From: an uncultured Eubacterium sp.
Lineage (GTDB): Bacteria; Bacillota; Clostridia; Oscillospirales; Acutalibacteraceae
NCBI RefSeq assembly: GCF_945980375.1
Contig: NZ_CAMFQO010000005.1
Coordinates: 23,167-87,166 of the forward strand
Length of the DNA: 64,000 nucleotides
Direction: 5' to 3'
Part shown: positions 17,796-25,690 of the stretch, piece by piece
Numbering within the stretch: the stretch's first letter is position 1
How the letters are laid out: every line of letters starts with the position of its first letter
Notes under the pieces: generated by a model
Told to the model about the DNA's origin: nothing
What the model saw: the letters and a program-made list of their open reading frames with translations, nothing else
Databases searched by the model: none
Translations under genes and position numbers: made by a program

Positions 17796-17929
17796 CTATT
17801 GCGATACAAAATATAGTTAATTTATCGGAGTATTAAGTACAAACACAATATATAGCGTGTTTTTATTTTTTGAGCAATATATTTTGATTTTGCACAAATT
17901 ACATTTTGGTAAAAATAGATGCATAGATG

Positions 17930-17970
17930 TTCACATTTACGATGATTTTTGATATAATTTACATCGTAAA
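17930..17970 (+). promoter_or_regulatory. murA promoter with palindromic operator-like repeat
   Basis: TTCACA (17930-17935), 17 bases, TATAAT (17953-17958) with extended TGA. A perfect 9-bp inverted repeat brackets the -10: TTTACGATG (17936-17944) and CATCGTAAA (17962-17970). The left arm lies before the expected transcription start, so the repeat is more likely a DNA operator than an RNA hairpin. Confidence 0.7.
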
Positions 17971-18033
17971 AATGCGTGATTTTGATTTTGTTACTACTTC
18001 ATATATAATTTCCTAATGAACGGAGGGTGAATC

Positions 18034-19320
18034 GTGGATAATTTTGTAATTAACGGTGGGCATGAACTGTTCGGCGAGGTTGACATCAGCGGAGCAAAGA
18101 ATGCGGCAGTAGCTATTATCCCGGCAGCTCTTTTGGCAGAGGATACCGTCAGAATAGAGAACATTCCGCAAATCAGCGATGTTCAGCTTATTATAGAAAT
18201 TCTCAGCAGAATGGGTGCACAAATCAAGGTTGTAAACAAAAACACCCTTGATATAGATACTACAAATATAAACTATCAAAGCGTTCCGTATGAGCTTACA
18301 TCTCATTTCAGAGCAAGCTATTACCTTATCGGTGCAATGCTCGGCAGATTCAGCAAGGCAGAGGTTGCACTTCCGGGCGGATGTGATTTCGGTGTAAGGC
18401 CGATTGACCAGCACGTCAAGGGCTTTAAGATGCTCGGCTCGCAGGTTGATATAATTGACGGTGTTGTTTGTGCAAAGGCAGACAAGCTTGTAGGCACACC
18501 GATTTATATGGACGTTGTCTCTGTGGGCGCAACAATCAATATTATGCTCGCGGCCGTTAAGGCAAGGGGTCTTACTGTTATTGAAAATGCGGCAAAGGAG
18601 CCTCATATTGTTGACCTTGCAAACTTCTTGAACTCCATGGGCGCAGATGTCCGCGGTGCAGGTACGGATGTTATCAAAATCCGTGGCGTAGAAAAAATGC
18701 ACGGCTGTACCTATTCCATCATTCCCGACCAAATCGAAGCGGGAACATATATGGTTGCGGCTGCTGCCTGCGGAGGTGATGTTCTTATAAAGAATGTTAT
18801 TCCAAAGCACCTTGAGTCTATTTCGGCAAAGCTTGAGGAGGCAGGCGCAGAGGTTATTGAATACGACGACGCCGTTCGTGTAACTCGCTTTAAGGCACTT
18901 ACAAAGTGTAATGTAAAAACCATGCCTCATCCGGGCTTCCCAACCGATATGCAACCGCAGATGGTTGTGCTTTTGTCCATTGCAAACGGTACAAGCATTA
19001 TGTCCGAAAGTGTTTGGGACAACCGCTTTCAGTACGTTCAACAGTTGTTGAGAATGGGCGCTGATATTCAGGTTGACGGTAAGGTTGCCGTTATTGTAGG
19101 TGTTCCAAAGCTTGACGGTGTAACCGTTAGAGCAACCGACCTGCGTGCAGGTGCGGCAATGATTATTGCCGGCTTGGTTGCAGACGGTACCACAACGGTT
19201 GAGGATACAATTTATGTTGAGCGTGGATATGAAGACGTTGTTGAAAAATTTGCAGCAATCGGCGCCGACATCAGACGCGTTGCGGTTAAGGAAGAAACTG
19301 CACTGCAAACAGCAGGTTGA
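18034..19320 (+). CDS. murA: UDP-N-acetylglucosamine 1-carboxyvinyltransferase
   Basis: Transfers enolpyruvate from PEP to UDP-GlcNAc, the first committed step of peptidoglycan synthesis. The start is GTG with GGAGG seven bases upstream; no in-frame ATG fits better. The N-terminal GAKNAAVAI motif and the active-site loop LPGGCDFGVRPIDQH are intact, with Cys117 as the fosfomycin-reactive residue. Fosfomycin sensitivity at the target would therefore be expected. Length is 428. Only this copy is in the window; many Firmicutes have two murA paralogs. Confidence 0.95.
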   Translation: MDNFVINGGHELFGEVDISGAKNAAVAIIPAALLAEDTVRIENIPQISDVQLIIEILSRMGAQIKVVNKNTLDIDTTNINYQSVPYELTSHFRASYYLIGAMLGRFSKAEVALPGGCDFGVRPIDQHVKGFKMLGSQVDIIDGVVCAKADKLVGTPIYMDVVSVGATINIMLAAVKARGLTVIENAAKEPHIVDLANFLNSMGADVRGAGTDVIKIRGVEKMHGCTYSIIPDQIEAGTYMVAAAACGGDVLIKNVIPKHLESISAKLEEAGAEVIEYDDAVRVTRFKALTKCNVKTMPHPGFPTDMQPQMVVLLSIANGTSIMSESVWDNRFQYVQQLLRMGADIQVDGKVAVIVGVPKLDGVTVRATDLRAGAAMIIAGLVADGTTTVEDTIYVERGYEDVVEKFAAIGADIRRVAVKEETALQTAG

Positions 19321-19334
19321 TAATTTGTTAAAAT

Positions 19335-19365
19335 AAAATCCTCGTCACAGACGGGGATTTTTTTG
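19335..19365 (+). terminator. Rho-independent terminator after murA
   Basis: AAAATCCTCGTC (19335-19346), ACA loop, GACGGGGATTTT, then more Ts. One G-U pair lies in the stem. The ribosome site of the next gene (GAGG) begins right after the T run, so some read-through is likely intended. Confidence 0.75.
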
Positions 19366-19375
19366 AGGTAATTAT

Positions 19376-20161
19376 ATGGCGAAGGCGTGTCAGCTGTTTT
19401 CGGGCAGCAAGGGTAATTCAATATATGTCGCATCATCCTGCGGAAAATTTCTTGTTGACGCAGGCGTGAGCGCAAAAAGACTTGATGAAAAGCTTTTGTC
19501 CATCGGTGTGGACCCTGATGAGCTTGACGGTATTTTCATTACGCACGAGCATACGGACCATATCGGTGGCTTGCGGGTTTTTTCCGCAAAGCACAATCTG
19601 CCCGTTTTTGCTCACAGAGATGTTGTGACAAAAATAAAGGACGGCGGTTATGTAAAGGACGGCGTGCCTGTTTATGAAATTGAAAAGAATATGGAGCTGT
19701 GCTCGGTAGAGATTGTTCCGTTTGAAAACAGTCACGACAGTGTTGCCTGCGTTGGCTACCGCTTCAATTTCGGTGAACGTTCAATTTCGGTTTGCACCGA
19801 TACGGGCTATGTAACCGACGAAGCGAAAAACGCACTGCACGGTACAGATATGATTTATCTTGAGTCCAACCACGAGGTAACTATGCTTCAAAACGGAATT
19901 TATCCGTATCCGTTAAAGCAGAGGATTTTGTCTGCCAAGGGGCATTTGAGTAATTTTGCCTGCTCCGAATTTGCAAAGGAGCTTGTCGCCTCCGGCACAA
20001 CACGGATAGCACTTGCCCATTTGAGCAAGGAAAACAACATACCCGATGTTGCGCGTCAGGCAACCCTGTGTGCACTTGATGAAGCAGGATTTTGCGAAAA
20101 TGTAGATTTTCGTTTGTATGTATCTCCTGAAGAATGTTATGAAAGACCGATTGTATTATGA
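19376..20161 (+). CDS. Metallo-beta-lactamase-fold hydrolase (YycJ/WalJ type)
   Basis: Cytoplasmic metallo-hydrolase with the zinc motif HEHTDH (residues 57-62), further His/Asp in FENSHDS, CTDTGY and the LESNHE block. The overall pattern is that of YycJ/WalJ, a protein encoded with the WalRK system in Bacillus and linked to coordination of wall synthesis and DNA replication. No walRK genes are present here. Length is 261. Its stop overlaps the rlmH start (ATGA). The precise substrate is unknown. Confidence 0.85.
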   Translation: MAKACQLFSGSKGNSIYVASSCGKFLVDAGVSAKRLDEKLLSIGVDPDELDGIFITHEHTDHIGGLRVFSAKHNLPVFAHRDVVTKIKDGGYVKDGVPVYEIEKNMELCSVEIVPFENSHDSVACVGYRFNFGERSISVCTDTGYVTDEAKNALHGTDMIYLESNHEVTMLQNGIYPYPLKQRILSAKGHLSNFACSEFAKELVASGTTRIALAHLSKENNIPDVARQATLCALDEAGFCENVDFRLYVSPEECYERPIVL

Positions 20162-20640
20162 TTAAGATAACCGTTATTGCTGTCGGCAGGCTAAAGGAAA
20201 AATATCTTTGCGATGCCTGTTGTGAATACATAAAAAGACTTGGGCTGTTTGCAAAGCCTAATGTTGTGGAAATTGCAGAGGAGCGTTGCGGTGACAATCC
20301 AAGTGCCTCTGAAATAGAAAATGTTAAGCAAAAGGAAGGTCAGCGAATAATTGCAAAAATTCCAAAGGGCTCATTTGTTGTGCCTATGTGCATAGAGGGT
20401 GTTCAGCTTTCAAGCGAGGATTTTGCAAAAAAGATTGAGAACACGGCTGTTGCAGGCTTTGGAGAAATAGTCTTTATTATAGGCGGCTCATTTGGTTTAT
20501 CTCACGAGGTTAAGGCACTCGGTAACATAAAGCTTTCTTTTGGCAAGCTCACATTACCGCATCAGCTTATGAGGGTTGTTCTGCTTGAGCAAATATACAG
20601 AGCCTTTACTATACTTAATCACACAAAATATCACAAGTGA
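20158..20640 (+). CDS. rlmH: 23S rRNA (pseudouridine-1915 N3-)-methyltransferase
   Basis: SPOUT-family enzyme methylating pseudouridine 1915 in helix 69 of 23S rRNA on assembled ribosomes. It has the N-terminal VIAVGRLKEKYL, the SAM-binding FIIGGSFGLS, the conserved LSFGKLTLPHQLMRVVLLEQIYRA-type block and the YHK end. Length of 160 is exact for the family. It overlaps the preceding gene by four bases. Linkage of rlmH with a YycJ-like gene is common in Firmicutes. Confidence 0.95.
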   Translation: MIKITVIAVGRLKEKYLCDACCEYIKRLGLFAKPNVVEIAEERCGDNPSASEIENVKQKEGQRIIAKIPKGSFVVPMCIEGVQLSSEDFAKKIENTAVAGFGEIVFIIGGSFGLSHEVKALGNIKLSFGKLTLPHQLMRVVLLEQIYRAFTILNHTKYHK

Positions 20641-20652
20641 AATATTAATTTT

Positions 20653-20680
20653 ACATCTCGGTGATGCCGAGGTGTTTTTT
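20653..20680 (+). terminator. Rho-independent terminator after rlmH
   Basis: ACATCTCGG (20653-20661) pairs with CCGAGGTGT (20667-20675) over a 5-base loop, followed by a T run to 20680. Confidence 0.85.
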
Positions 20681-20681
20681 A

Positions 20682-20710
20682 TTGCAATAAGGTTTTGAAT
20701 ATATTATAAT
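20682..20710 (+). promoter_or_regulatory. Promoter placing the start site at the next gene's ATG
   Basis: TTGCAA (20682-20687), 17 bases, TATAAT (20705-20710). The expected start of transcription (about 20716-20718) coincides with the ATG at 20717, and no ribosome site lies between. A leaderless mRNA is possible. Confidence 0.6.
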
Positions 20711-20716
20711 AAGCAT

Positions 20717-21460
20717 ATGGAATATAATTATGAAAGATTGTCAGACAATATTAAAATTGCTGTAAGCAGTGACCACACCTTTGGTACAGATGCAGTTCTT
20801 TTATCTCATTTTGCAACTCCGAAGTACAAGGACAAGGCGCTTGATATGGGAACAGGCTGTGGCATAATACCTATGCTGTGGCTTCGTGATGACAGGCAGA
20901 GCGATATTCATTGCCTTGATATTCAGCAAAATGCGATTGAGCAGGTTAATGCTTCAATAAAGGTTAATAATCTTCAGGACAGGCTTACCCCTCATCTTTG
21001 TGATTTGCGAGAGGTTAACAGTGAATTTCCTGCCGAGTGCTTTACCCTTGTAACAATGAACCCACCGTACAAGCCGGTTAATACAGGCATTGAGTCGTTG
21101 GGCGAAAGTGCAAGGATAGCTCGCCATGAGGTGTGCTGTAACATTGAGGACGCCGTTAAGGCAGGGGCATATCTGCTTACCTATATGGGCAGGCTTTGTA
21201 TGTGCCACCGCCCCGAACGCTTGGTGGACACACTTGCAACTATGCGACAGTACAAAATTGAGCCAAAGCGACTGAGATTTGTTGTTGACAGGCAGGGCGA
21301 GGAGCCGTTTTTGTTTTTGGTGGAGGGCAAAAAGGGAGCAAAGCCGTTTTTGCGTGTTGAGCCAACCCTTGTAATAAAAAACGAGGAGAGCAAATTTACT
21401 CCCGAAATGATAGAAATTTACGGCTCATATGCCGACGGATACGAGGATAAAATCAGATAA
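20717..21460 (+). CDS. tRNA1(Val) (adenine-37 N6-)-methyltransferase-like protein
   Basis: Class I SAM methyltransferase of the YfiC/TrmN6 group, acting on adenine in nucleic acid. Motif I is DMGTGCGIIP near residues 39-48, and the N6-adenine motif IV NPPYKP is near 115-120. The FGTDAVLLSHFA block just before motif I is typical of this family. Length is 247. It appears leaderless. It overlaps rsmI by one base, forming a short RNA-modification operon. Exact tRNA target is inferred from the family only. Confidence 0.85.
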   Translation: MEYNYERLSDNIKIAVSSDHTFGTDAVLLSHFATPKYKDKALDMGTGCGIIPMLWLRDDRQSDIHCLDIQQNAIEQVNASIKVNNLQDRLTPHLCDLREVNSEFPAECFTLVTMNPPYKPVNTGIESLGESARIARHEVCCNIEDAVKAGAYLLTYMGRLCMCHRPERLVDTLATMRQYKIEPKRLRFVVDRQGEEPFLFLVEGKKGAKPFLRVEPTLVIKNEESKFTPEMIEIYGSYADGYEDKIR

Positions 21461-22278
21461 TGAGCGGAAAACTTTATGTTGTAGGCACTCCGATAGGCAA
21501 CCTTGGCGACCTTTCTCCAAGAGCCGTTCAGGTGCTTAGTGAGGTTGATTTTATTGCAGCCGAGGATACCAGAGTAACATTGAAGCTGTTAAATCATTTT
21601 GATATAAAAAAAGAAATGATCAGCTACTTTGAACATAATAAAATTGAGCGCGGACAGGCTATTATCAATCGTCTTATCAATGGCGAAAGCTGTGCTGTTT
21701 GTACAGATGCAGGTATGCCTGCAATATCGGATCCCGGCGAGGATTTGGTGAGGCTGTGCCATGAAAATTCAATTACTGTTGAAAGTGTACCCGGTCCGAC
21801 AGCCTTTGCAACAGCACTTGCAATATCGGGCATGAGCACAAGGCGATTTACCTTTGAGGGATTTTTATCTGCTAACAAAAAGGAACGCAGGCAGCAGCTT
21901 GATGAGCTTGCTGATGAAAAAAGAACTATGGTTTTTTATGAGGCACCGCATAAGCTTGCACAGACCTTAAAGGATATGTACAGCGTGTTAGGTAACAGAG
22001 AGGTTGCTGTTGTTAAGGAGATTACAAAGCTTCACGAAACCGTGATCCGCACCAATCTTTGCAATGCCTCAACTATGTATGATAATGAAAAGCCGAAGGG
22101 CGAGTTTGTTATCATTGTTGAGGGCAAAACACAGGAGGAAAAGGAAATATCGTTTGAAAGAGCAGTTGAGCAGGCAAGGGCGCTCGTTGATGAGGGGATG
22201 AGCATAAACTCTGCATCAAAGCAAATTGCTTCGCTCACCTCCTACAAGAAAAATGATATTTACAAGGCACTGCTATGA
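21460..22278 (+). CDS. rsmI: 16S rRNA (cytidine-1402 2'-O-)-methyltransferase
   Basis: Tetrapyrrole-methylase-fold enzyme modifying C1402 in the ribosomal decoding centre. Visible motifs are the start LYVVGTPIGNLGDLSPRA, AAEDTRVT, SDAGMPAISDPG, and PGPTAF. Length of 272 fits. It begins in a TAATG overlap with the upstream methyltransferase gene and ends in an ATGA overlap with the radical SAM gene. Confidence 0.95.
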   Translation: MSGKLYVVGTPIGNLGDLSPRAVQVLSEVDFIAAEDTRVTLKLLNHFDIKKEMISYFEHNKIERGQAIINRLINGESCAVCTDAGMPAISDPGEDLVRLCHENSITVESVPGPTAFATALAISGMSTRRFTFEGFLSANKKERRQQLDELADEKRTMVFYEAPHKLAQTLKDMYSVLGNREVAVVKEITKLHETVIRTNLCNASTMYDNEKPKGEFVIIVEGKTQEEKEISFERAVEQARALVDEGMSINSASKQIASLTSYKKNDIYKALL

Positions 22279-23156
22279 TATGTAATCAATGTCCGAGAAG
22301 GTGCAATGTTGACAGGGAAAATGCTCTTGGCTACTGCAGGGCTCCAAATGCCTACAAGCTTGCACGGGCATCGCTTCATTTTTGGGAGGAACCTTGCATC
22401 AGCGGTAAAAGCGGATCGGGAGCAGTTTTCTTCAGCGGATGCAATTTGGGCTGTGTGTTTTGCCAGAATTATGAGATCAGTCACAAATGTAAGGGTGTTG
22501 AGGTCAGTGAGGAAAGGCTGATAAGAATTTTTGAGCACCTTGTTGATGAGGGGGCAAACAATATAAATCTTGTAAACCCTACTCATTATGCCGTTCAGCT
22601 TGCCCATACCCTTAAAAAGTACAAGCCGCCTGTTCCTGTTGTGTACAATACATCGGGATACGACAGCGTGGATACCTTAAAATTGCTTGACGGGCTTGTG
22701 GATATTTACCTGCCTGATTTTAAGTATATGCGAAATGACAAGGCATTAAGGTACAGCAGGGCAGAGGATTATCCGCAATTTGCAATGGCTGCCTTGACGG
22801 AAATGAAAAGGCAGGTCGGCAATGACGTATTTGACGAAAACGGAATAATGAAAAGAGGAATGATTATTCGTCATCTTGTTTTGCCCGGCAACACAAATTC
22901 TGCAATTCAGGCTCTTGACTATTTGGCAGAAAATTTCGGTGATACATATATTTCCGTTATGGCACAGTATGTGCCGTGTACGGATTTGTCCGAATACAAG
23001 GAGATTAATCGCAAAATTACCAAGCGGGAGTATGATAAGATTGTGAATCACATACTTGAGTTGGGACTTGAAAAGGTATTTTTGCAAAAGCTTGAATCTG
23101 CAACAGAGGATTATATACCCGATTTTGATTTAAGCGGAGTTGTTGATTTGGAATAA
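22275..23156 (+). CDS. Radical SAM protein, pyruvate-formate-lyase-activase-like
   Basis: Radical SAM enzyme of the group often annotated as putative PflA (COG1313-like). An N-terminal cysteine cluster (CNQCPRRC, then a Cys after GY) precedes the SAM cluster motif CNLGCVFC (Cx3Cx2C) near residues 56-63. The region NLVNPTHY and LPDFKYM are typical of this group. Length is 293. The substrate is unknown; the group is not proven to activate glycyl-radical enzymes. It is co-transcribed with rsmI (ATGA overlap), and the following mscL is 43 bases away. Confidence 0.85.
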   Translation: MICNQCPRRCNVDRENALGYCRAPNAYKLARASLHFWEEPCISGKSGSGAVFFSGCNLGCVFCQNYEISHKCKGVEVSEERLIRIFEHLVDEGANNINLVNPTHYAVQLAHTLKKYKPPVPVVYNTSGYDSVDTLKLLDGLVDIYLPDFKYMRNDKALRYSRAEDYPQFAMAALTEMKRQVGNDVFDENGIMKRGMIIRHLVLPGNTNSAIQALDYLAENFGDTYISVMAQYVPCTDLSEYKEINRKITKREYDKIVNHILELGLEKVFLQKLESATEDYIPDFDLSGVVDLE

Positions 23157-23199
23157 ATATTGTGTTAATATACAATTAAAAATAAAGGATAATATTATT

Positions 23200-23628
23200 A
23201 TGAAAAAGTTTTTTGAGGAATTCAGAGCATTTATTGCAAAGGGAAACGTTCTTGATATGGCAGTCGGCGTTATCATAGGCGGTGCGTTCGGCTCCGTCGT
23301 TTCAGGCCTTACCGACAACATTATTCAACCTCTTCTTAACTGCATCGGCGGTGCAGAGGTTCAAGGTAAAATCCAGCTGTTCGGCACAGAAAACTATCTT
23401 GATTACGGCGCATTTATTTCTGCAATTATCAATTTCCTGATTATGGCTTTTGTTGTGTTCCTTATCGTAAAGTCTGTCAGCAGAGTATCACAGGCTGCAC
23501 AAAAGCTTTCAAAGAAGGAAGAAGAGGAGGCACCTGCTCCTACAACAAAGACCTGCCCTTATTGCAGGAGTGAGATTGATATTGAAGCAGTTAAGTGCCC
23601 TCATTGTACATCTGACATAACAGAATAG
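23200..23628 (+). CDS. mscL: Large-conductance mechanosensitive channel with C-terminal zinc ribbon
   Basis: Pressure-relief channel opening under hypo-osmotic stress. The first helix block MAVGVIIGGAFGSVVSGL and the second membrane helix (about residues 68-92) are intact, followed by a basic linker. The C-terminus differs from classical MscL by carrying two CxxC pairs (CPYC and CPHC, residues about 118-137), a probable zinc ribbon replacing the usual helical bundle end. I start at the ATG 23200 with AAAGGA upstream; total 142 residues. Confidence 0.93.
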   Translation: MKKFFEEFRAFIAKGNVLDMAVGVIIGGAFGSVVSGLTDNIIQPLLNCIGGAEVQGKIQLFGTENYLDYGAFISAIINFLIMAFVVFLIVKSVSRVSQAAQKLSKKEEEEAPAPTTKTCPYCRSEIDIEAVKCPHCTSDITE

Positions 23629-23660
23629 TAATCATTTTATTCTAAAAGGGGTAATACAAT

Positions 23661-24584
23661 ATGATAAAAAAAGAGTATACATATAAGAGCTCATCGGGAA
23701 TTTGCGACATTAAGGCTTGGCAGTGGGCACCCGAGGGCGAGGTTAAGGCTGTTATTCAAATGCATCACGGTATGGCAGAATATACACACAGATACCGCAA
23801 TTTTATCTCTGCGTTTACCGAGCGTGGATATGCGGTGTTTATGAACGATATGCTTGGTCACGGTCACTCTAATGAAAACCCTGATTTGCTGGGATATTTT
23901 GGTGATAAGGACGGATATAAGAACATTATAGCCGACGCCAAGGCATTAACCGATATTGCAAGGGCAGAATATCCCGACAAGAAGTTTATTATCGCAGGCC
24001 ACTCAATGGGCTCTCTTGTAATGAGGTGCTATATTAACGAATACGGCTGTGATTTTGACGGTGCAATCTTTATCGGCACGGCAGGACCTACACCTATTGC
24101 AAAGGCGGGTATTCCCATTATGAAGGCTGTTGGGGCTCTTAAGGGAAAGAAGCATCACAGCAGCTTTTTGAATAAAATTTCTCTTGGTGCGTATGATAAG
24201 CCTTTTGAGCACAGAACTCATTACGATTGGGGTATGCGTGACACAAACGAGGTTGATGAATATGTAAATGACCCATTGTGTGGATTTTTGTTTACCGTTG
24301 CAGGATTTATGGATTTAAGTCAGCTGACAATTCAGTGTAACGAGCCTCAATGGTACGAGAATGTTGACAAAAACGTTCCTGTTCTTCTTACAAGCGGAGA
24401 TATGGACCCTGTCGGCAATTTCGGCAAGGGTGTAACAGAGGTTTACAGACGCTTAATTGAAACAGACCATAAGAATGTCAGCCTTAAGCTTTATCATGAT
24501 GCACGTCACGAAATCCTCAACGAGATTAACAAGGCAGAGGTTTACGACGATATTGAAAAGTGGATTGAGGAGAATGTTCTTTGA
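23661..24584 (+). CDS. Alpha/beta hydrolase, monoacylglycerol-lipase-like
   Basis: Serine hydrolase of the lysophospholipase/monoacylglycerol lipase group. It has the N-terminal HHGMAEYTHRY block (oxyanion region), the nucleophile elbow GHSMGS (near residues 114-119), an Asp in GDMDPVG and a His in HDARHE, giving a full Ser-Asp-His triad. Length is 307. No signal peptide, so it is cytoplasmic. GGGG ribosome site is 10 bases before ATG. It ends in a one-base overlap with tatD. Substrate inferred from the family. Confidence 0.88.
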   Translation: MIKKEYTYKSSSGICDIKAWQWAPEGEVKAVIQMHHGMAEYTHRYRNFISAFTERGYAVFMNDMLGHGHSNENPDLLGYFGDKDGYKNIIADAKALTDIARAEYPDKKFIIAGHSMGSLVMRCYINEYGCDFDGAIFIGTAGPTPIAKAGIPIMKAVGALKGKKHHSSFLNKISLGAYDKPFEHRTHYDWGMRDTNEVDEYVNDPLCGFLFTVAGFMDLSQLTIQCNEPQWYENVDKNVPVLLTSGDMDPVGNFGKGVTEVYRRLIETDHKNVSLKLYHDARHEILNEINKAEVYDDIEKWIEENVL

Positions 24585-25351
24585 TGTACACCAATATTTT
24601 TGACACTCACGCACATTATGACGATGAAGCCTTTGACGATGACAGAGAATCGCTCATTTTGTCACTTAAGGACAGGGGCGTTGTGGGTATAGTCAGCTGT
24701 GGATGTGATATTGCATCTACCGTTGCAAATCAAAATTTATCGCATAGCTTTGATGATTTTTATTTTGCAGCAGGCTTTCATCCCGAAAATCTTGAGGATT
24801 TTTCTGTTGAAGATTTGGAAAAATTAGAGCCGTTTTTTGCAGATGAAAAGTGTGTTGCCGTTGGTGAAATCGGTCTTGATTATCATTGGATGAACTCAAC
24901 AAAGGAAAAGCAAAGGGAACTTTTTGTTGCTCAAATTGAGCTTGCAAAGGCAAAAGGTCTGCCCGTTATTGTGCACGACAGAGAGGCTCACGGCGACACT
25001 CTTGACATTCTTAAGGCAACCAAGCCAAGCGGAGTTTTGCATTGCTTTTCAGGCTCGGTTGAAATGGCAAGAGAGGTCATAAAGCTTGGTATGTTCCTTG
25101 GCTTTAACGGTGTTGCAACCTTTAAGAATGCACGAAAAATCCCGGAGGTTATCAGGGAAATTCCTCTTGACAGAATTGTGCTTGAAACGGATTGTCCGTA
25201 TCTTGCACCCGAGCCTCATAGAGGAAAGCGAAATGATTCGTCGTTTATTCCGTTTATCGCACAGCGCATAGGCGAAATCCTCGGTATTTCGGCACAAGAG
25301 GTTTTGGACGTAACAAACAAAAATGCAAGAGCATTGTACAATTTGACATAA
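24584..25351 (+). CDS. tatD: TatD-family metal-dependent DNase
   Basis: TIM-barrel metallo-hydrolase; family members act as 3'-5' exonucleases or in DNA and D-amino-acyl-tRNA quality control. Metal ligands are visible in DTHAHYD, GEIGLDYHW (Glu), VIVHDREAH, HCFSG and ETDCPYLAP. Length 255 from the ATG at 24584, which overlaps the previous stop by one base (TGATG). A TTG one codon upstream is possible but not needed. Confidence 0.92.
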   Translation: MYTNIFDTHAHYDDEAFDDDRESLILSLKDRGVVGIVSCGCDIASTVANQNLSHSFDDFYFAAGFHPENLEDFSVEDLEKLEPFFADEKCVAVGEIGLDYHWMNSTKEKQRELFVAQIELAKAKGLPVIVHDREAHGDTLDILKATKPSGVLHCFSGSVEMAREVIKLGMFLGFNGVATFKNARKIPEVIREIPLDRIVLETDCPYLAPEPHRGKRNDSSFIPFIAQRIGEILGISAQEVLDVTNKNARALYNLT

Positions 25352-25360
25352 ACAAGAATC

Positions 25361-25383
25361 AGGACACACCCAAGGGGTGTCCT
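25361..25383 (+). terminator. Hairpin downstream of tatD, no U tract
   Basis: AGGACAC (25361-25367) with GTGTCCT (25377-25383), plus an inner CCC/GGG. No T run follows, so termination is doubtful. It abuts the dispersed repeat. Confidence 0.4.
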
Positions 25384-25627
25384 CAGACTGTCGATAAAGT
25401 GGGCTGAAACACGCCATATAAATTAAACAAACCGATTTGAGCCTCTCTTGTGTAAAGGGAGGTGGCAACGCGTATGCGTTGACGGAGGGATTGTAAAAGC
25501 GGCTTAGACATCGAATCTAAGCCGCTTTTGGCGTTTTTCGCCTTTTGCTCGGTCGAGGTACCCTCGTACATCTTCCCTCGCAAGAATGCGAAATTCAGCA
25601 CCATTTCTCAACAGCCTACCAGCGTGT
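25384..25627 (+). repeat. Dispersed structured repeat, copy A
   Basis: About 245 bases nearly identical to 62107-62447. Order: a hairpin CCTCTC/GGGAGG (25442-25462), a variable hairpin CAACGC-GTAT-GCGTTG (25466-25481), a perfect 14-bp terminator-like hairpin (25495-25508 with 25516-25529, then T-rich), short hairpins GGCG/CGCC and CTCG/CGAG, and a 3' block with CGCA-agaa-TGCG. The variable hairpin differs from copy B in four of six base pairs with pairing kept. No gene is supported; short frames through it (containing RKNAKFS) look spurious. Confidence 0.9.
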
Positions 25628-25660
25628 CGAAATTTATAATTCGACTTTTTCGACACGCTG
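25620..25660 (+). repeat. 13-bp inverted repeat with an alternative inner hairpin
   Basis: CAGCGTGTCGAAA (25620-25632) pairs perfectly with TTTCGACACGCTG (25648-25660). The inner GTCGAA (25626-25631) can instead pair with TTCGAC (25640-25645). The two folds exclude each other. Confidence 0.7.
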
Positions 25661-25690
25661 AGGGCATCCAAAGGGATGCCCTGATTTTTT
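25661..25690 (+). terminator. Rho-independent terminator, plus strand
   Basis: AGGGCATCC (25661-25669), AAAG loop, GGATGCCCT (25674-25682), then GATTTTTT. It acts on plus-strand transcripts leaving the repeat and lies just beyond the stop of the convergent SIS gene. Confidence 0.8.

Larger units (their letters stand above)
17634..18033. other. 400-base divergent intergenic region dusB / murA
   Basis: Very AT-rich and without a supported gene. It holds the dusB promoter (17662-17690), a direct repeat of TGTTAC half-sites (17779-17795), the murA promoter (17930-17958) and a 9-bp inverted repeat around its -10. The stretch between 17800 and 17925 shows nothing else I can name. Confidence 0.7.

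Noticed and set aside
18013..19308. Open 431-codon frame on the minus strand across murA
   Set aside because: It is exactly opposite murA, has unusual Cys/Asn-rich composition, no family features and no ribosome site; murA on the other strand is certain.
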